A stretch of DNA of 5,338 nucleotides from Mucilaginibacter sp. (GTDB lineage Bacteria > Bacteroidota > Bacteroidia > Sphingobacteriales > Sphingobacteriaceae): positions 1 through 5,338 of the forward strand of contig JAICXZ010000286.1 in the NCBI GenBank assembly GCA_025934475.1, read 5' to 3'. Positions 1 to 5,338 of this stretch are shown here, piece after piece. The position numbers and the translations under genes are program-made. Below the pieces are notes generated by a model. The model searched no databases, was not told the origin of the DNA, and saw only the letters and a program-made list of their open reading frames with translations. The first letter of the stretch is position 1; the number at the start of each line of letters is the position of its first letter.

Positions 1-576
1 AGCACACTCGACGAGGATAATTCCGACCTGTTCCACAAGATAGAAAAGGTATCGCAGGGATTGAGCTCGACCCTAGACGATCTGTCGGAAGCAATTAAAA
101 TACAGGAGACTGAACTTCATTCGGATGTTCTGGTTTTCAGCGAAGTGATCAATAGCGTTTTAGGTGTTTTTGAGCTCGACCTTGAAGAAAGTAACGCTGT
201 GGTTCATAAGGATTTGTGGACCGAAAAAGTGCTGTTCCCGCGTTTATACCTGGAAAGCATCGTAATGAACCTGGTGACCAATGCCTTGAAATACCGCAAG
301 CCCGATGTGCCGCCAGTAATATCACTGCGCACTTATACCGACCGGAACGACTGCGTGGTGCTGGAATGCCAGGATAATGGCCTTGGGATCGATCTTGAGG
401 TTCATGGCAAGAAACTTTTTGGACTATATAAGACATTCCACACCGGGAAGGATTCACACGGCGTAGGACTGTTCCTCATCAAAACCCAAATTGAATCGCA
501 GGGCGGTCATATTACCGTGGATAGCGAGCCTAATGTGGGCACAACATTCAAAGTGATCTTCAAATCGAAAAGCTGA
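1..576 (+). CDS. Sensor histidine kinase, C-terminal part (5' end outside window)
   Basis: This is the catalytic end of a two-component sensor histidine kinase, which transfers phosphate from ATP to its own histidine and then to a response regulator. The frame is open from base 1, so the TTG at 61 is not a real start; 191 residues are visible. Residues 1-35 look like the second helix of the HisKA dimerisation domain (the DDLSEAIKIQ stretch), so the H-box histidine lies upstream, outside the window. The ATP-binding HATPase_c domain follows: N-box with Asn90 and Asn94 (VMNLVTNALKYR), G1 box DNGLGI at about 125-130, F-box-like KLFGLYKTFHT at about 138-148, and G2 box HGVGLFLIK at about 153-161. 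The domain closes with the usual GTTFKVIF strand. The visible motifs are intact. Sensor domains, signal and partner regulator cannot be seen. The short HisKA helix resembles Bacteroidetes PAS-type kinases; that is inference. Confidence 0.93.
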   Translation, partial: STLDEDNSDLFHKIEKVSQGLSSTLDDLSEAIKIQETELHSDVLVFSEVINSVLGVFELDLEESNAVVHKDLWTEKVLFPRLYLESIVMNLVTNALKYRKPDVPPVISLRTYTDRNDCVVLECQDNGLGIDLEVHGKKLFGLYKTFHTGKDSHGVGLFLIKTQIESQGGHITVDSEPNVGTTFKVIFKSKS

Positions 577-586
577 AGTTAGCTTT
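569..586. terminator. Possible weak bidirectional hairpin between convergent genes
   Basis: AAAGCT at 569-574 and AGCTTT at 581-586 form a perfect 6-bp inverted repeat around a 6-base loop. It spans both stop codons of the converging genes. The stem is AT-rich. Only a short T run follows on the minus-strand side and none on the plus side, so as an intrinsic terminator it is weak. Its position is the best argument for it. Confidence 0.25.
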
Positions 587-989
587 ACTTGTCCTCGTCA
601 GTCTCAGTTACGATGTTATTGTTGTAGTCAGTTCTGAAGCGAATCGGGTATGCCGAAACATCTTTTGGATTGGCATAGATGAAAACTGTGTATTTCTTTC
701 CGGGTACCAGTCTGAAAATGTAATTTTTGTTCAGCCCGAAACCCTCGGAAACTAAAAACCCGGGGTTTACCCTGTCAAAATAGATAATTGAATTTTGGGG
801 ATCATTGCTGAAGCCCTGGAAAGTAACGTCTTTTCCGGCTCCCTGTATCAATACCTTTTTAAAAGGCTGACCATCAGTAGCGACGATGGCTTTTTTTTGC
901 TTGTCGATAGTTGCAATGTCCGGGTTTTTAGAGCAGGATAAGACAGTGATTGCTATTATGCAGAAAAACAGGAATAGATTTTTTTTCAT
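585..989 (-). CDS. Small putative lipoprotein of unknown function
   Basis: The product is 134 residues. The N-terminus is a lipoprotein signal: Lys2-Lys3, a hydrophobic stretch of about 14 residues, then a lipobox VLSC with Cys19 as the lipidated residue, followed by Ser-Lys-Asn. The mature protein should therefore be anchored in the outer or inner membrane facing the periplasm. The remaining 115 residues alternate polar and hydrophobic positions with many aromatics (for example YIFRLVPGKKYTVFIYA at about 90-106), which suggests a small beta-sandwich. The C-terminus is acidic (TETDEDK). I do not recognise the family. The gene converges on the histidine kinase, with 8 bases between the stops. 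Its ATG has no clear Shine-Dalgarno site. An imperfect -7 box, TATCTTTA on the minus strand at 1009-1016, lies just upstream but has no TTG at the -33 distance. The 22-bp repeat array begins about 70 bases upstream of its start and might affect its expression. Confidence 0.8.
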   Translation of the reverse strand: MKKNLFLFFCIIAITVLSCSKNPDIATIDKQKKAIVATDGQPFKKVLIQGAGKDVTFQGFSNDPQNSIIYFDRVNPGFLVSEGFGLNKNYIFRLVPGKKYTVFIYANPKDVSAYPIRFRTDYNNNIVTETDEDK

Positions 990-1061
990 TCTGGAAGGTT
1001 TATTGAAGTAAAGATAGGGTTTTCGGACTAGTTGTTTAGCCGTTCCACCTGTCGCGAATTC

Positions 1062-1212
1062 TTATGTATTTTGTAAATAAAAACTATGTAAATTGTAAAT
1101 TGAATTTATGTATTTTGTAAATAAGATCTATGTAAATTGTCAATTGTTCTTATGTATTTTGTAAATAAGATCTATGTAAATTGTCAATTGTTCTTATGTA
1201 TTTTGTAAATAA
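1062..1212. repeat. Tandem array of seven 22-bp phased repeats (44-bp higher-order unit)
   Basis: The 16-bp core TATGTAWWTTGTMAAT starts at 1063, 1085, 1107, 1129, 1151, 1173 and 1195, a step of exactly 22 bp each time. Two versions alternate. Version A is TATGTATTTTGTAAAT (1063, 1107, 1151, 1195). Version B is TATGTAAATTGTCAAT (1129, 1173), with a variant TATGTAAATTGTAAAT at 1085. Together A and B form a 44-bp unit; the units at 1106-1149 and 1150-1193 are identical, and the unit at 1062-1105 differs at a few positions. After 1212 the pattern decays (GATCT followed by a rearranged AT-rich stretch). The period is not a multiple of three and the array lies between divergent genes, so it is not coding. 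It fills about half of the 310-base gap at 990-1299; the rest of the gap is AT-rich and holds only the promoter candidate. A protein-binding array, an iteron-like element or a slippage-expanded repeat are all possible. I do not recognise a named family. Confidence 0.95.
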
Positions 1213-1247
1213 GATCTCTAAATAAGTTATAATGCCGGTGTATAATA

Positions 1248-1277
1248 TTGAAAACCTATTTTTATTTCTTTAGTTTG
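1248..1277 (+). promoter_or_regulatory. Candidate Bacteroidetes-type promoter for the small membrane-protein gene
   Basis: TTG at 1248-1250 and TTAGTTTG at 1270-1277 are separated by 19 bases. This matches the Bacteroidetes primary-sigma layout (TTG, 19-21 bases, TAnnTTTG) with one mismatch in the -7 box. Transcription would begin near 1283, a few bases upstream of the TTG codon at 1300 and about 70 bases upstream of the ATG at 1354. In AT-rich DNA such a match can arise by chance. Confidence 0.3.
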
Positions 1278-1299
1278 TTATGACGTCGTTCATCCAATT

Positions 1300-1743
1300 T
1301 TGGAATTTTATACATTATTGTTTTATAAGTTGCAATTGAGCTTCCATAAGATAATGCGGTACATAAGTCCAATTCGGTTTATGTACAGAATTCCATTCAT
1401 GCAAAGGGCCTTTAGAAAAAAGACCGGGATCGAAAACATGGCGGATTATGCAGATAAAGCTGTCTTTTATAATAATGAAACAGGAATATCTGTCAAGTGG
1501 GCTGGCATCCATATGGCTGCCATCGCAATTAGTTTAGAGATCGTTTTATTCGACATTTTTCAATTTCTATCGAAAAAAGACTTTTATAATTATATATGTG
1601 CAAAAAATGGTCAAATAAATCAGTTGTTATTTATAGCCATTCTCGTAGGGGTAACATTATTTATAAATTACGCTACGATATTTAAGGACAAAAAATACCT
1701 GATTTACTTTGAAGAGTTTGAACGGCTACCCCAAAAAAAGTAA
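1300..1743 (+). CDS. Small putative membrane protein, unknown function, possibly truncated
   Basis: The ORF encodes 147 residues from a TTG codon at 1300; no ATG exists in frame upstream before the stop at 1249. An in-frame ATG at 1354 (Met19) is an alternative start giving 129 residues, and neither has a convincing ribosome-binding site. Residues 1-66 are basic and aromatic, with no leading signal peptide. Two membrane helices are likely at about 67-90 (WAGIHMAAIAISLEIVLFDI) and 107-128 (INQLLFIAILVGVTLFINY). The tail KKYLIYFEEFERLPQKK is charged. From memory, this layout resembles small uncharacterised Bacteroidetes membrane proteins in which an F-x-x-F-E-type segment is followed by a further helix; I cannot name a family. 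Just such a helix is encoded in frame after the stop (1744-1830), so this may be a nonsense-truncated gene. The DNA is much richer in A and T than the flanking kinase, esterase and selU genes, which hints at separate acquisition. Function unknown. Confidence 0.55.
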   Translation: MEFYTLLFYKLQLSFHKIMRYISPIRFMYRIPFMQRAFRKKTGIENMADYADKAVFYNNETGISVKWAGIHMAAIAISLEIVLFDIFQFLSKKDFYNYICAKNGQINQLLFIAILVGVTLFINYATIFKDKKYLIYFEEFERLPQKK

Positions 1744-1830
1744 ACCTTATACTGCCGTGTTTGCGCAGTAGGGTATTTGTTGCTCATAGCTCTGGCGATC
1801 TACAGCGTTACCTGGACATATATTGCATAA
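1744..1830 (+). other. In-frame continuation after the stop codon, encoding a membrane-helix-like segment
   Basis: Read in the same frame as the preceding ORF, the DNA after the TAA at 1741-1743 gives 28 sense codons before a second TAA at 1828-1830. The translation begins TLYCRVCA and continues GYLLLIALAIYSVTWTYIA, a typical transmembrane helix. The likeliest reading is that the original gene ended at 1830 with about 176 residues, and that a point mutation (or a sequencing error) made the codon at 1741 a stop. Chance hydrophobicity in an AT-rich intergenic region cannot be excluded. Programmed readthrough is a remoter possibility. The rest of the gap to the esterase (1831-1972) holds nothing I can identify beyond weak promoter-like matches near 1912-1946. 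Confidence 0.45.
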
Positions 1831-1972
1831 GGTCTTCCAACCGACCAGGTGCGAGAATTAGCAGTAGCGCCCCTAGAAACTTTCTCATGTCCAACATTAC
1901 GATCAGCAAAATCTTTTTGTATTATTGACTCACAAGTATTAGATTGCGTCAAACCGACACATTAAGCTATTT

Positions 1973-3547
1973 ATGAGAAAACCATTGAACCTCGTCTTCA
2001 GCGCGCTTTTACTGGCTGCGCCGTTGTTCCTGCTTTCATTTATTGTTAAAACCGGTCATATTATTTCACTCAGCATTGCTCATACGGATGCAGGCGAAGT
2101 GTCGGGAGTTCGCAATGCAACCGGGGATATAACCGCATTTAAGGGAATCCCGTTTGCTGCGCCGCCGGTCGGCAATTTACGATGGAAGGCTCCGCAACCG
2201 GTAAAACATTGGAGCGGTGTGCGCAAATGTGATGCATTTGGTCCCAGCCCAATGCAGGCCAAGCCAACTCCGTTTATGGTTTATACTTCGGAGTTCCTGA
2301 TACCGGAGAAACCCATCAGCGAGGATTGCCTGTACCTGAACGTGTGGACGGGCGCAAAATCGAAAGCTGAAAAAAGGCCCGTGTTTCTTTGGATATATGG
2401 CGGTGGATTCAGCAGCGGCGGTACAGCTTGCCCCATTTATGACGGCGAGGCTATGGCTAAAAAGGGCATCATCTTTGTTTCGGCAAATTATAGGGTAGGG
2501 GTGTTTGGCTTTTTTGCGCATCCGGAACTGACCAAAGAGTCGCCGGAGAAACAATCGGGCAATTACGGTTTGATGGATCAGATTGCAGCTTTAAAATGGA
2601 TTAAAAAGAACATCGCAGCCTTTGGTGGCGATCCGAATAATGTAACTATTGCCGGGCAGTCGGCAGGATCTATGAGTGTAAACGCACTGGTAGCCTCGCC
2701 ATTGACGAAAGGACTATTTAAAAGAGCGATAGCAGAAAGCGGTTCGCTAACCATAAAAAATCCGGCCATACAAACTGCCACGCTTCAATCGGCCGAAGCG
2801 GATGGCGTTAAAGCTGCCGCTAAAGCCGGGGCGAATTCACTGGCCGGTCTGCGGGCAATGTCGGCGGAAGATGCAATGAAAAAACTACAGGGCAGGTATT
2901 CGCCTATAGTTGATGGTTATGTACTGCCGGAGTCTATCCCCGATATATATGCCGCAAATAAAGAAAATCACGTACCGGTGATCATCGGCTGGAACGGCGA
3001 CGAGTTTGGTTCTGGTGCGGTTAAAAAAGAAGCATTTATCAAACAGGCGCAACAACAATATGGCGCTGATGCCGAGACATTTTTAAAGTTTTTCCCTGCC
3101 GGTACCGACGAAGAGGCTACAGCGTCGCAGGTAAAACTAAACCGGGATATGGTGTTCGCGCTTTCGGGGTATAATTGGGCAAATATTGAGAGTCAGTATG
3201 CTGATGCACCGGTGTACGTCTACAATTTTGATCGCAAAATACCGGCAACAGACGATTTTGTAAAATATGGTGCCTTCCATACCGGTGAAGTATGCTATGT
3301 GATGGATAACCTGAAATTTCTGAACAACAGGCCTTTTGAGCCGGCTGATCATGCATTGGCTACTTTAATGTCTGATTATTGGGTGAATTTTATTAAAACG
3401 GGAAACCCCAATGGTAATGGCCTGCCCGAATGGCCCAAATATAACACAACTCAAAACCTGGTTAAAGTATTTGACGCTGAGTCGAAAACAGAGAGCTTGC
3501 CGGACAAAGGCGCATTGGGCTTTTTGTTATCGAAGACTGGTAAATAA
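1973..3547 (+). CDS. Type-B carboxylesterase (alpha/beta hydrolase), probably exported
   Basis: This 524-residue protein hydrolyses carboxylic esters and belongs to the type-B carboxylesterase/lipase (cholinesterase-like) family; the length is normal. After a basic start (MRKPLN), residues 7-26 form a hydrophobic signal peptide or membrane anchor. There is no lipobox, so it is likely periplasmic or secreted. Family landmarks appear in order: FKGIPFAAPPVGNLRW at about 56-71, EDCLYLNVW at 117-125, the oxyanion-hole loop GGGF at 143-146, the nucleophile elbow GQSAG with Ser230, the acid in NGDEFGSG (Glu344), and the histidine in GAFHTGEV (His436). The triad Ser230-Glu344-His436 is therefore complete. 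The elbow has Gln where Glu is commonest (GESAG), a known variant. Cys86 and Cys118 could form the disulfide typical of the family's N-terminal part. The ATG at 1973 is supported by the signal-like N-terminus, although no strong ribosome-binding site precedes it. The substrate cannot be told from sequence. No operon partner is evident: a gap of over 100 bases and a separate promoter precede selU. Confidence 0.95.
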   Translation: MRKPLNLVFSALLLAAPLFLLSFIVKTGHIISLSIAHTDAGEVSGVRNATGDITAFKGIPFAAPPVGNLRWKAPQPVKHWSGVRKCDAFGPSPMQAKPTPFMVYTSEFLIPEKPISEDCLYLNVWTGAKSKAEKRPVFLWIYGGGFSSGGTACPIYDGEAMAKKGIIFVSANYRVGVFGFFAHPELTKESPEKQSGNYGLMDQIAALKWIKKNIAAFGGDPNNVTIAGQSAGSMSVNALVASPLTKGLFKRAIAESGSLTIKNPAIQTATLQSAEADGVKAAAKAGANSLAGLRAMSAEDAMKKLQGRYSPIVDGYVLPESIPDIYAANKENHVPVIIGWNGDEFGSGAVKKEAFIKQAQQQYGADAETFLKFFPAGTDEEATASQVKLNRDMVFALSGYNWANIESQYADAPVYVYNFDRKIPATDDFVKYGAFHTGEVCYVMDNLKFLNNRPFEPADHALATLMSDYWVNFIKTGNPNGNGLPEWPKYNTTQNLVKVFDAESKTESLPDKGALGFLLSKTGK

Positions 3548-3643
3548 TATTGCCCTTTTTCTGTTTTGATGCAATGTAACGGGTATGATTGGTCTTGATA
3601 ATCTACCGGGCCTGGAGGGTTAATAATCAAACTTCAAAAAGCT

Positions 3644-3651
3644 TACTTTTG
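3644..3651 (+). promoter_or_regulatory. Bacteroidetes -7 promoter element upstream of selU-selD
   Basis: TACTTTTG is a perfect match to the Bacteroidetes -7 consensus TAnnTTTG. It lies 26 bases before the selU ATG, which would give a leader of about 20 bases. No TTG is present at the usual -33 distance; only a TTA at 3620-3622, 21 bases upstream, approximates it. It is the best candidate start for the selU-selD transcript. Confidence 0.45.
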
Positions 3652-3677
3652 TACCGGCATAATGTGCCTGTCGGTTA

Positions 3678-4712
3678 ATGATCAGGAATCTTTCAATTGA
3701 AAATTTCATAAAGCTAGATGCGTCCATCCCGGTTGCGGATGTGCGCACGCCCGCGGAGTTTGCGCAGGGGCACATTACCGGGGCACATAATATCCCGCTT
3801 TTTTCCAATGACGAACGCGTGCAGGTGGGTACTACCTATAAACAGCAGGGACGCGAGCCGGCTATTTTACTGGGTTTTGATCTGACGGGATCTAAATGGT
3901 CGGGCTTTATCAAACAGGCATTAGAGATTGCGCCAGATAAAAAAATAGGCGTCCATTGCTGGCGTGGCGGTATGCGTAGCGGCGCTATGGCATGGGCCTT
4001 AAATCTATACGGCTTTGATGTTTACTTGCTCGAAGGCGGATATAAGAAATATCGCCGCTGGGTGCTCGATAGTTTCGATCTGCCCTATAACCTCATGATC
4101 CTTGGCGGCATGACGGGCTCGGGTAAGACCCTGATCCTGCATGAACTGGCGAAAGCGGGCGAGCAAGTCATCGACCTGGAAGATCTGGCCCAGCACCAGG
4201 GTTCCTCATACGGCACCATGGATAAATTGGTGCAGCCAACGCAGGAACAGTTCGAGAATGACCTGGCTGCTCAGCTGTATCTTGCTAATAAAGAAAGACA
4301 TATCTGGCTCGAGGACGAGAGTATCACTATCGGCAAAAGATTCATCCCGAAGGGACTTTGGGCGCAAATGCGCGATGCGCAGGTATTGAACATCAAGCTG
4401 CCGCTGGAAAGCCGGGTTGATTTTTTGGTGGACGAATATGGCAAACTTGATAAGGAATTCCTGATTGAATGCACACAACGCATCTGGAAACGCCTGGGGC
4501 CCGAGCAAACTAAAAATGCCATACTGGCCATTGAAGAAGACCGGATGGCCGACTTTATTCGTGCGGTCCTGATCTACTATGATAAAACTTATCGCACCGG
4601 ATTGAGCAAGCGCGAGCCTGGTAATGTACAGGAAGTTGATTGCGCCAATAATGATGTTGTTAAAAATGCATCGATTATACTCGATTACATTCAAAAAACC
4701 TCGATTGTGTGA
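3678..4712 (+). CDS. selU: tRNA 2-selenouridine synthase SelU/MnmH
   Basis: SelU (MnmH, formerly YbbB) replaces the sulfur of 2-thiouridine at tRNA wobble position 34 with selenium. It does so through a geranylated intermediate and with selenophosphate as donor. The 344-residue product has the two-part family architecture. A rhodanese-like domain covers about residues 8-130, starting with VADVRTPAEFAQGHITGAHNIP and carrying the signature CWRGGMRS with the catalytic Cys94. A P-loop domain follows from about 137, with Walker A GGMTGSGKT at 143-151 (Lys150, Thr151). The DLEDLAQHQGSSYG stretch at about 166-179 is also characteristic. E. coli MnmH is about 364 residues, so this is full length. The ATG at 3678 fits the start of the rhodanese domain; no strong ribosome-binding site is present. 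selD follows 68 bases downstream on the same strand and supplies the selenophosphate, which strongly supports the call. All key residues are intact. Confidence 0.97.
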   Translation: MIRNLSIENFIKLDASIPVADVRTPAEFAQGHITGAHNIPLFSNDERVQVGTTYKQQGREPAILLGFDLTGSKWSGFIKQALEIAPDKKIGVHCWRGGMRSGAMAWALNLYGFDVYLLEGGYKKYRRWVLDSFDLPYNLMILGGMTGSGKTLILHELAKAGEQVIDLEDLAQHQGSSYGTMDKLVQPTQEQFENDLAAQLYLANKERHIWLEDESITIGKRFIPKGLWAQMRDAQVLNIKLPLESRVDFLVDEYGKLDKEFLIECTQRIWKRLGPEQTKNAILAIEEDRMADFIRAVLIYYDKTYRTGLSKREPGNVQEVDCANNDVVKNASIILDYIQKTSIV

Positions 4713-4780
4713 ACTGACAGGGCGTTCCCCGGGAAAACTTGCTGAAACAAATCGCCAACGAAAAATATTAAGTCTGTTTG

Positions 4781-5338
4781 ATGGACAACATGATAACTGA
4801 AGAAATAAAACTAACCCAGTATTCGCATGGTGCGGGCTGCGGCTGTAAGATTAGTCCGGCGATACTGGATAAGATGCTGCACAGCCCGGTTCAGTACCAG
4901 CCCGACGCGCGGCTGCTGGTCGGAAACGATAAACGCGATGATGCTGCCGTTTACGATTTGGGTAATGGTACTGCACTAATCTCAACTACCGACTTTTTTA
5001 TGCCCATTGTGGACGACCCCTATGATTTCGGCCGGGTTGCATCAGCCAATGCCATCAGCGATGTGTATGCCATGGGAGGGAAGCCGGTATTGGCCATCGC
5101 CATTTTGGGCTGGCCGATAGATAAGCTGCCACCCGAAACTGCTCAAAAAGTGCTGGAAGGATCAAGAGCTATTTGTGCTGAAGCCAGAATAAGCCTGGCC
5201 GGCGGTCACAGTATTGATTGCCCCGAGCCGGTGTTCGGCTTGGCAGTCAATGGCCTCGTTGATGTCAAAAATTTAAAGCAAAACTCTACAGCAACAGCCG
5301 GTTGCCGGTTATATCTTACCAAGTCTTTAGGTGTAGGC
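4781..5338 (+). CDS. selD: Selenophosphate synthetase SelD, N-terminal part (3' end outside window)
   Basis: SelD (selenide, water dikinase) makes selenophosphate from selenide and ATP, releasing AMP and phosphate; it is the selenium donor for SelU. The first 186 codons are visible with no stop before the window edge, slightly over half of the usual length of about 347. The sequence closely follows E. coli SelD as I recall it: [16 protein letters not shown] at 11-26 with catalytic Cys20 and Lys23, [13 protein letters not shown] at 52-64 with metal ligand Asp54, [18 protein letters not shown] at 68-85, and [12 protein letters not shown] at 91-102 with Asp94. [16 protein letters not shown] at 141-156 follows. 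The active-site residue is cysteine, not selenocysteine. The ATG at 4790 (Met4) is an equally good start: from it, the catalytic residues become Cys17, Lys20, Asp51 and Asp91, the E. coli numbering. The gene lies 68 bases after selU and is probably co-transcribed with it. Confidence 0.97.
   Translation, partial: MDNMITEEIKLTQYSHGAGCGCKISPAILDKMLHSPVQYQPDARLLVGNDKRDDAAVYDLGNGTALISTTDFFMPIVDDPYDFGRVASANAISDVYAMGGKPVLAIAILGWPIDKLPPETAQKVLEGSRAICAEARISLAGGHSIDCPEPVFGLAVNGLVDVKNLKQNSTATAGCRLYLTKSLGVG

Noticed and set aside
1062..1212. CRISPR array
   Set aside because: The whole 44-bp unit repeats, so there are no unique spacers. The repeated core is only 16 bp at a 22-bp step, and no cas genes are nearby.
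1280..1339. Separate 19-codon ORF starting at ATG 1280
   Set aside because: It is short, overlaps the longer ORF, has no ribosome-binding site, and begins before the predicted transcription start.
1740..1928. Open -1 frame of about 62 codons after the slippery A7 tract
   Set aside because: The translation is rich in Ser and Arg with no pattern of a membrane or globular domain. The 0 frame, not this one, carries the convincing helix.
2177..2554. 125-codon minus-strand ORF opposite the esterase
   Set aside because: It is an antisense shadow of the conserved esterase N-terminal region, with no family motif.
3549..3575. ATTGC/GCAAT inverted repeat after the esterase as a terminator
   Set aside because: The stem is 5 bp around a 17-base loop, and no T run follows it.
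4206..4694. 162-codon minus-strand ORF opposite selU
   Set aside because: It lies entirely inside a confidently identified gene on the other strand and its translation shows no recognisable domain.
4724..4734. TTCCC-C-GGGAA inverted repeat between selU and selD as a terminator or regulatory hairpin
   Set aside because: A one-base loop cannot form a normal hairpin, no T run follows, and the two genes are expected to be co-transcribed.
4718..4771. Short stretch between selU and selD reading QGVPRENLLKQIANEKY then stop, in the selD frame
   Set aside because: It looks protein-like, but it has no start codon, is preceded directly by a stop, and is too short to distinguish from chance or a relic.

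Overview
The window looks like chromosomal DNA from a Bacteroidota (Bacteroidetes) bacterium, probably close to the Sphingobacteriaceae (Mucilaginibacter/Pedobacter type). This is inferred from several traits: genes without clear Shine-Dalgarno sites, a perfect Bacteroidetes -7 promoter element (TAnnTTTG) ahead of selU, the style of the histidine kinase, and a small lipoprotein. No sequence search was possible, so the genus is a guess.

Layout from left to right. (1) Positions 1-576, plus strand: the C-terminal end of a sensor histidine kinase, cut by the window edge. (2) 585-989, minus strand: a small unknown lipoprotein that converges on the kinase with only 8 bases between the stop codons. 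(3) 990-1299: an AT-rich divergent intergenic region holding a regular tandem array. A 16-bp core, TATGTAWWTTGTMAAT, occurs seven times at an exact 22-bp step, and two alternating versions make a 44-bp higher-order unit. (4) 1300-1743, plus strand: an AT-rich ORF for a small unknown membrane protein. Its stop codon is followed in the same frame by 28 more codons that encode what looks like another membrane helix, so the gene may be a nonsense-truncated relic. (5) 1973-3547, plus strand: a full-length, probably exported type-B carboxylesterase with an intact catalytic triad. (6) 3678-4712, plus strand: selU (mnmH), tRNA 2-selenouridine synthase. (7) 4781-5338, plus strand: the first 186 codons of selD, selenophosphate synthetase, running off the right edge.

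The clearest functional unit is selU-selD. SelD makes selenophosphate from selenide and ATP, and SelU uses it to convert 2-thiouridine to 2-selenouridine at the wobble position of certain tRNAs. They are co-directional, 68 bases apart, and preceded by a good promoter element, so they are very likely one operon. The kinase, lipoprotein and esterase show no evident link to it.

The least explained part is 1060-1830: the 22-bp phased repeat array, the promoter-like element after it, and the possibly broken AT-rich membrane-protein gene. This stretch differs in base composition from its neighbours and may have been acquired separately. No RNA genes, complete insertion sequences or CRISPR arrays were seen.
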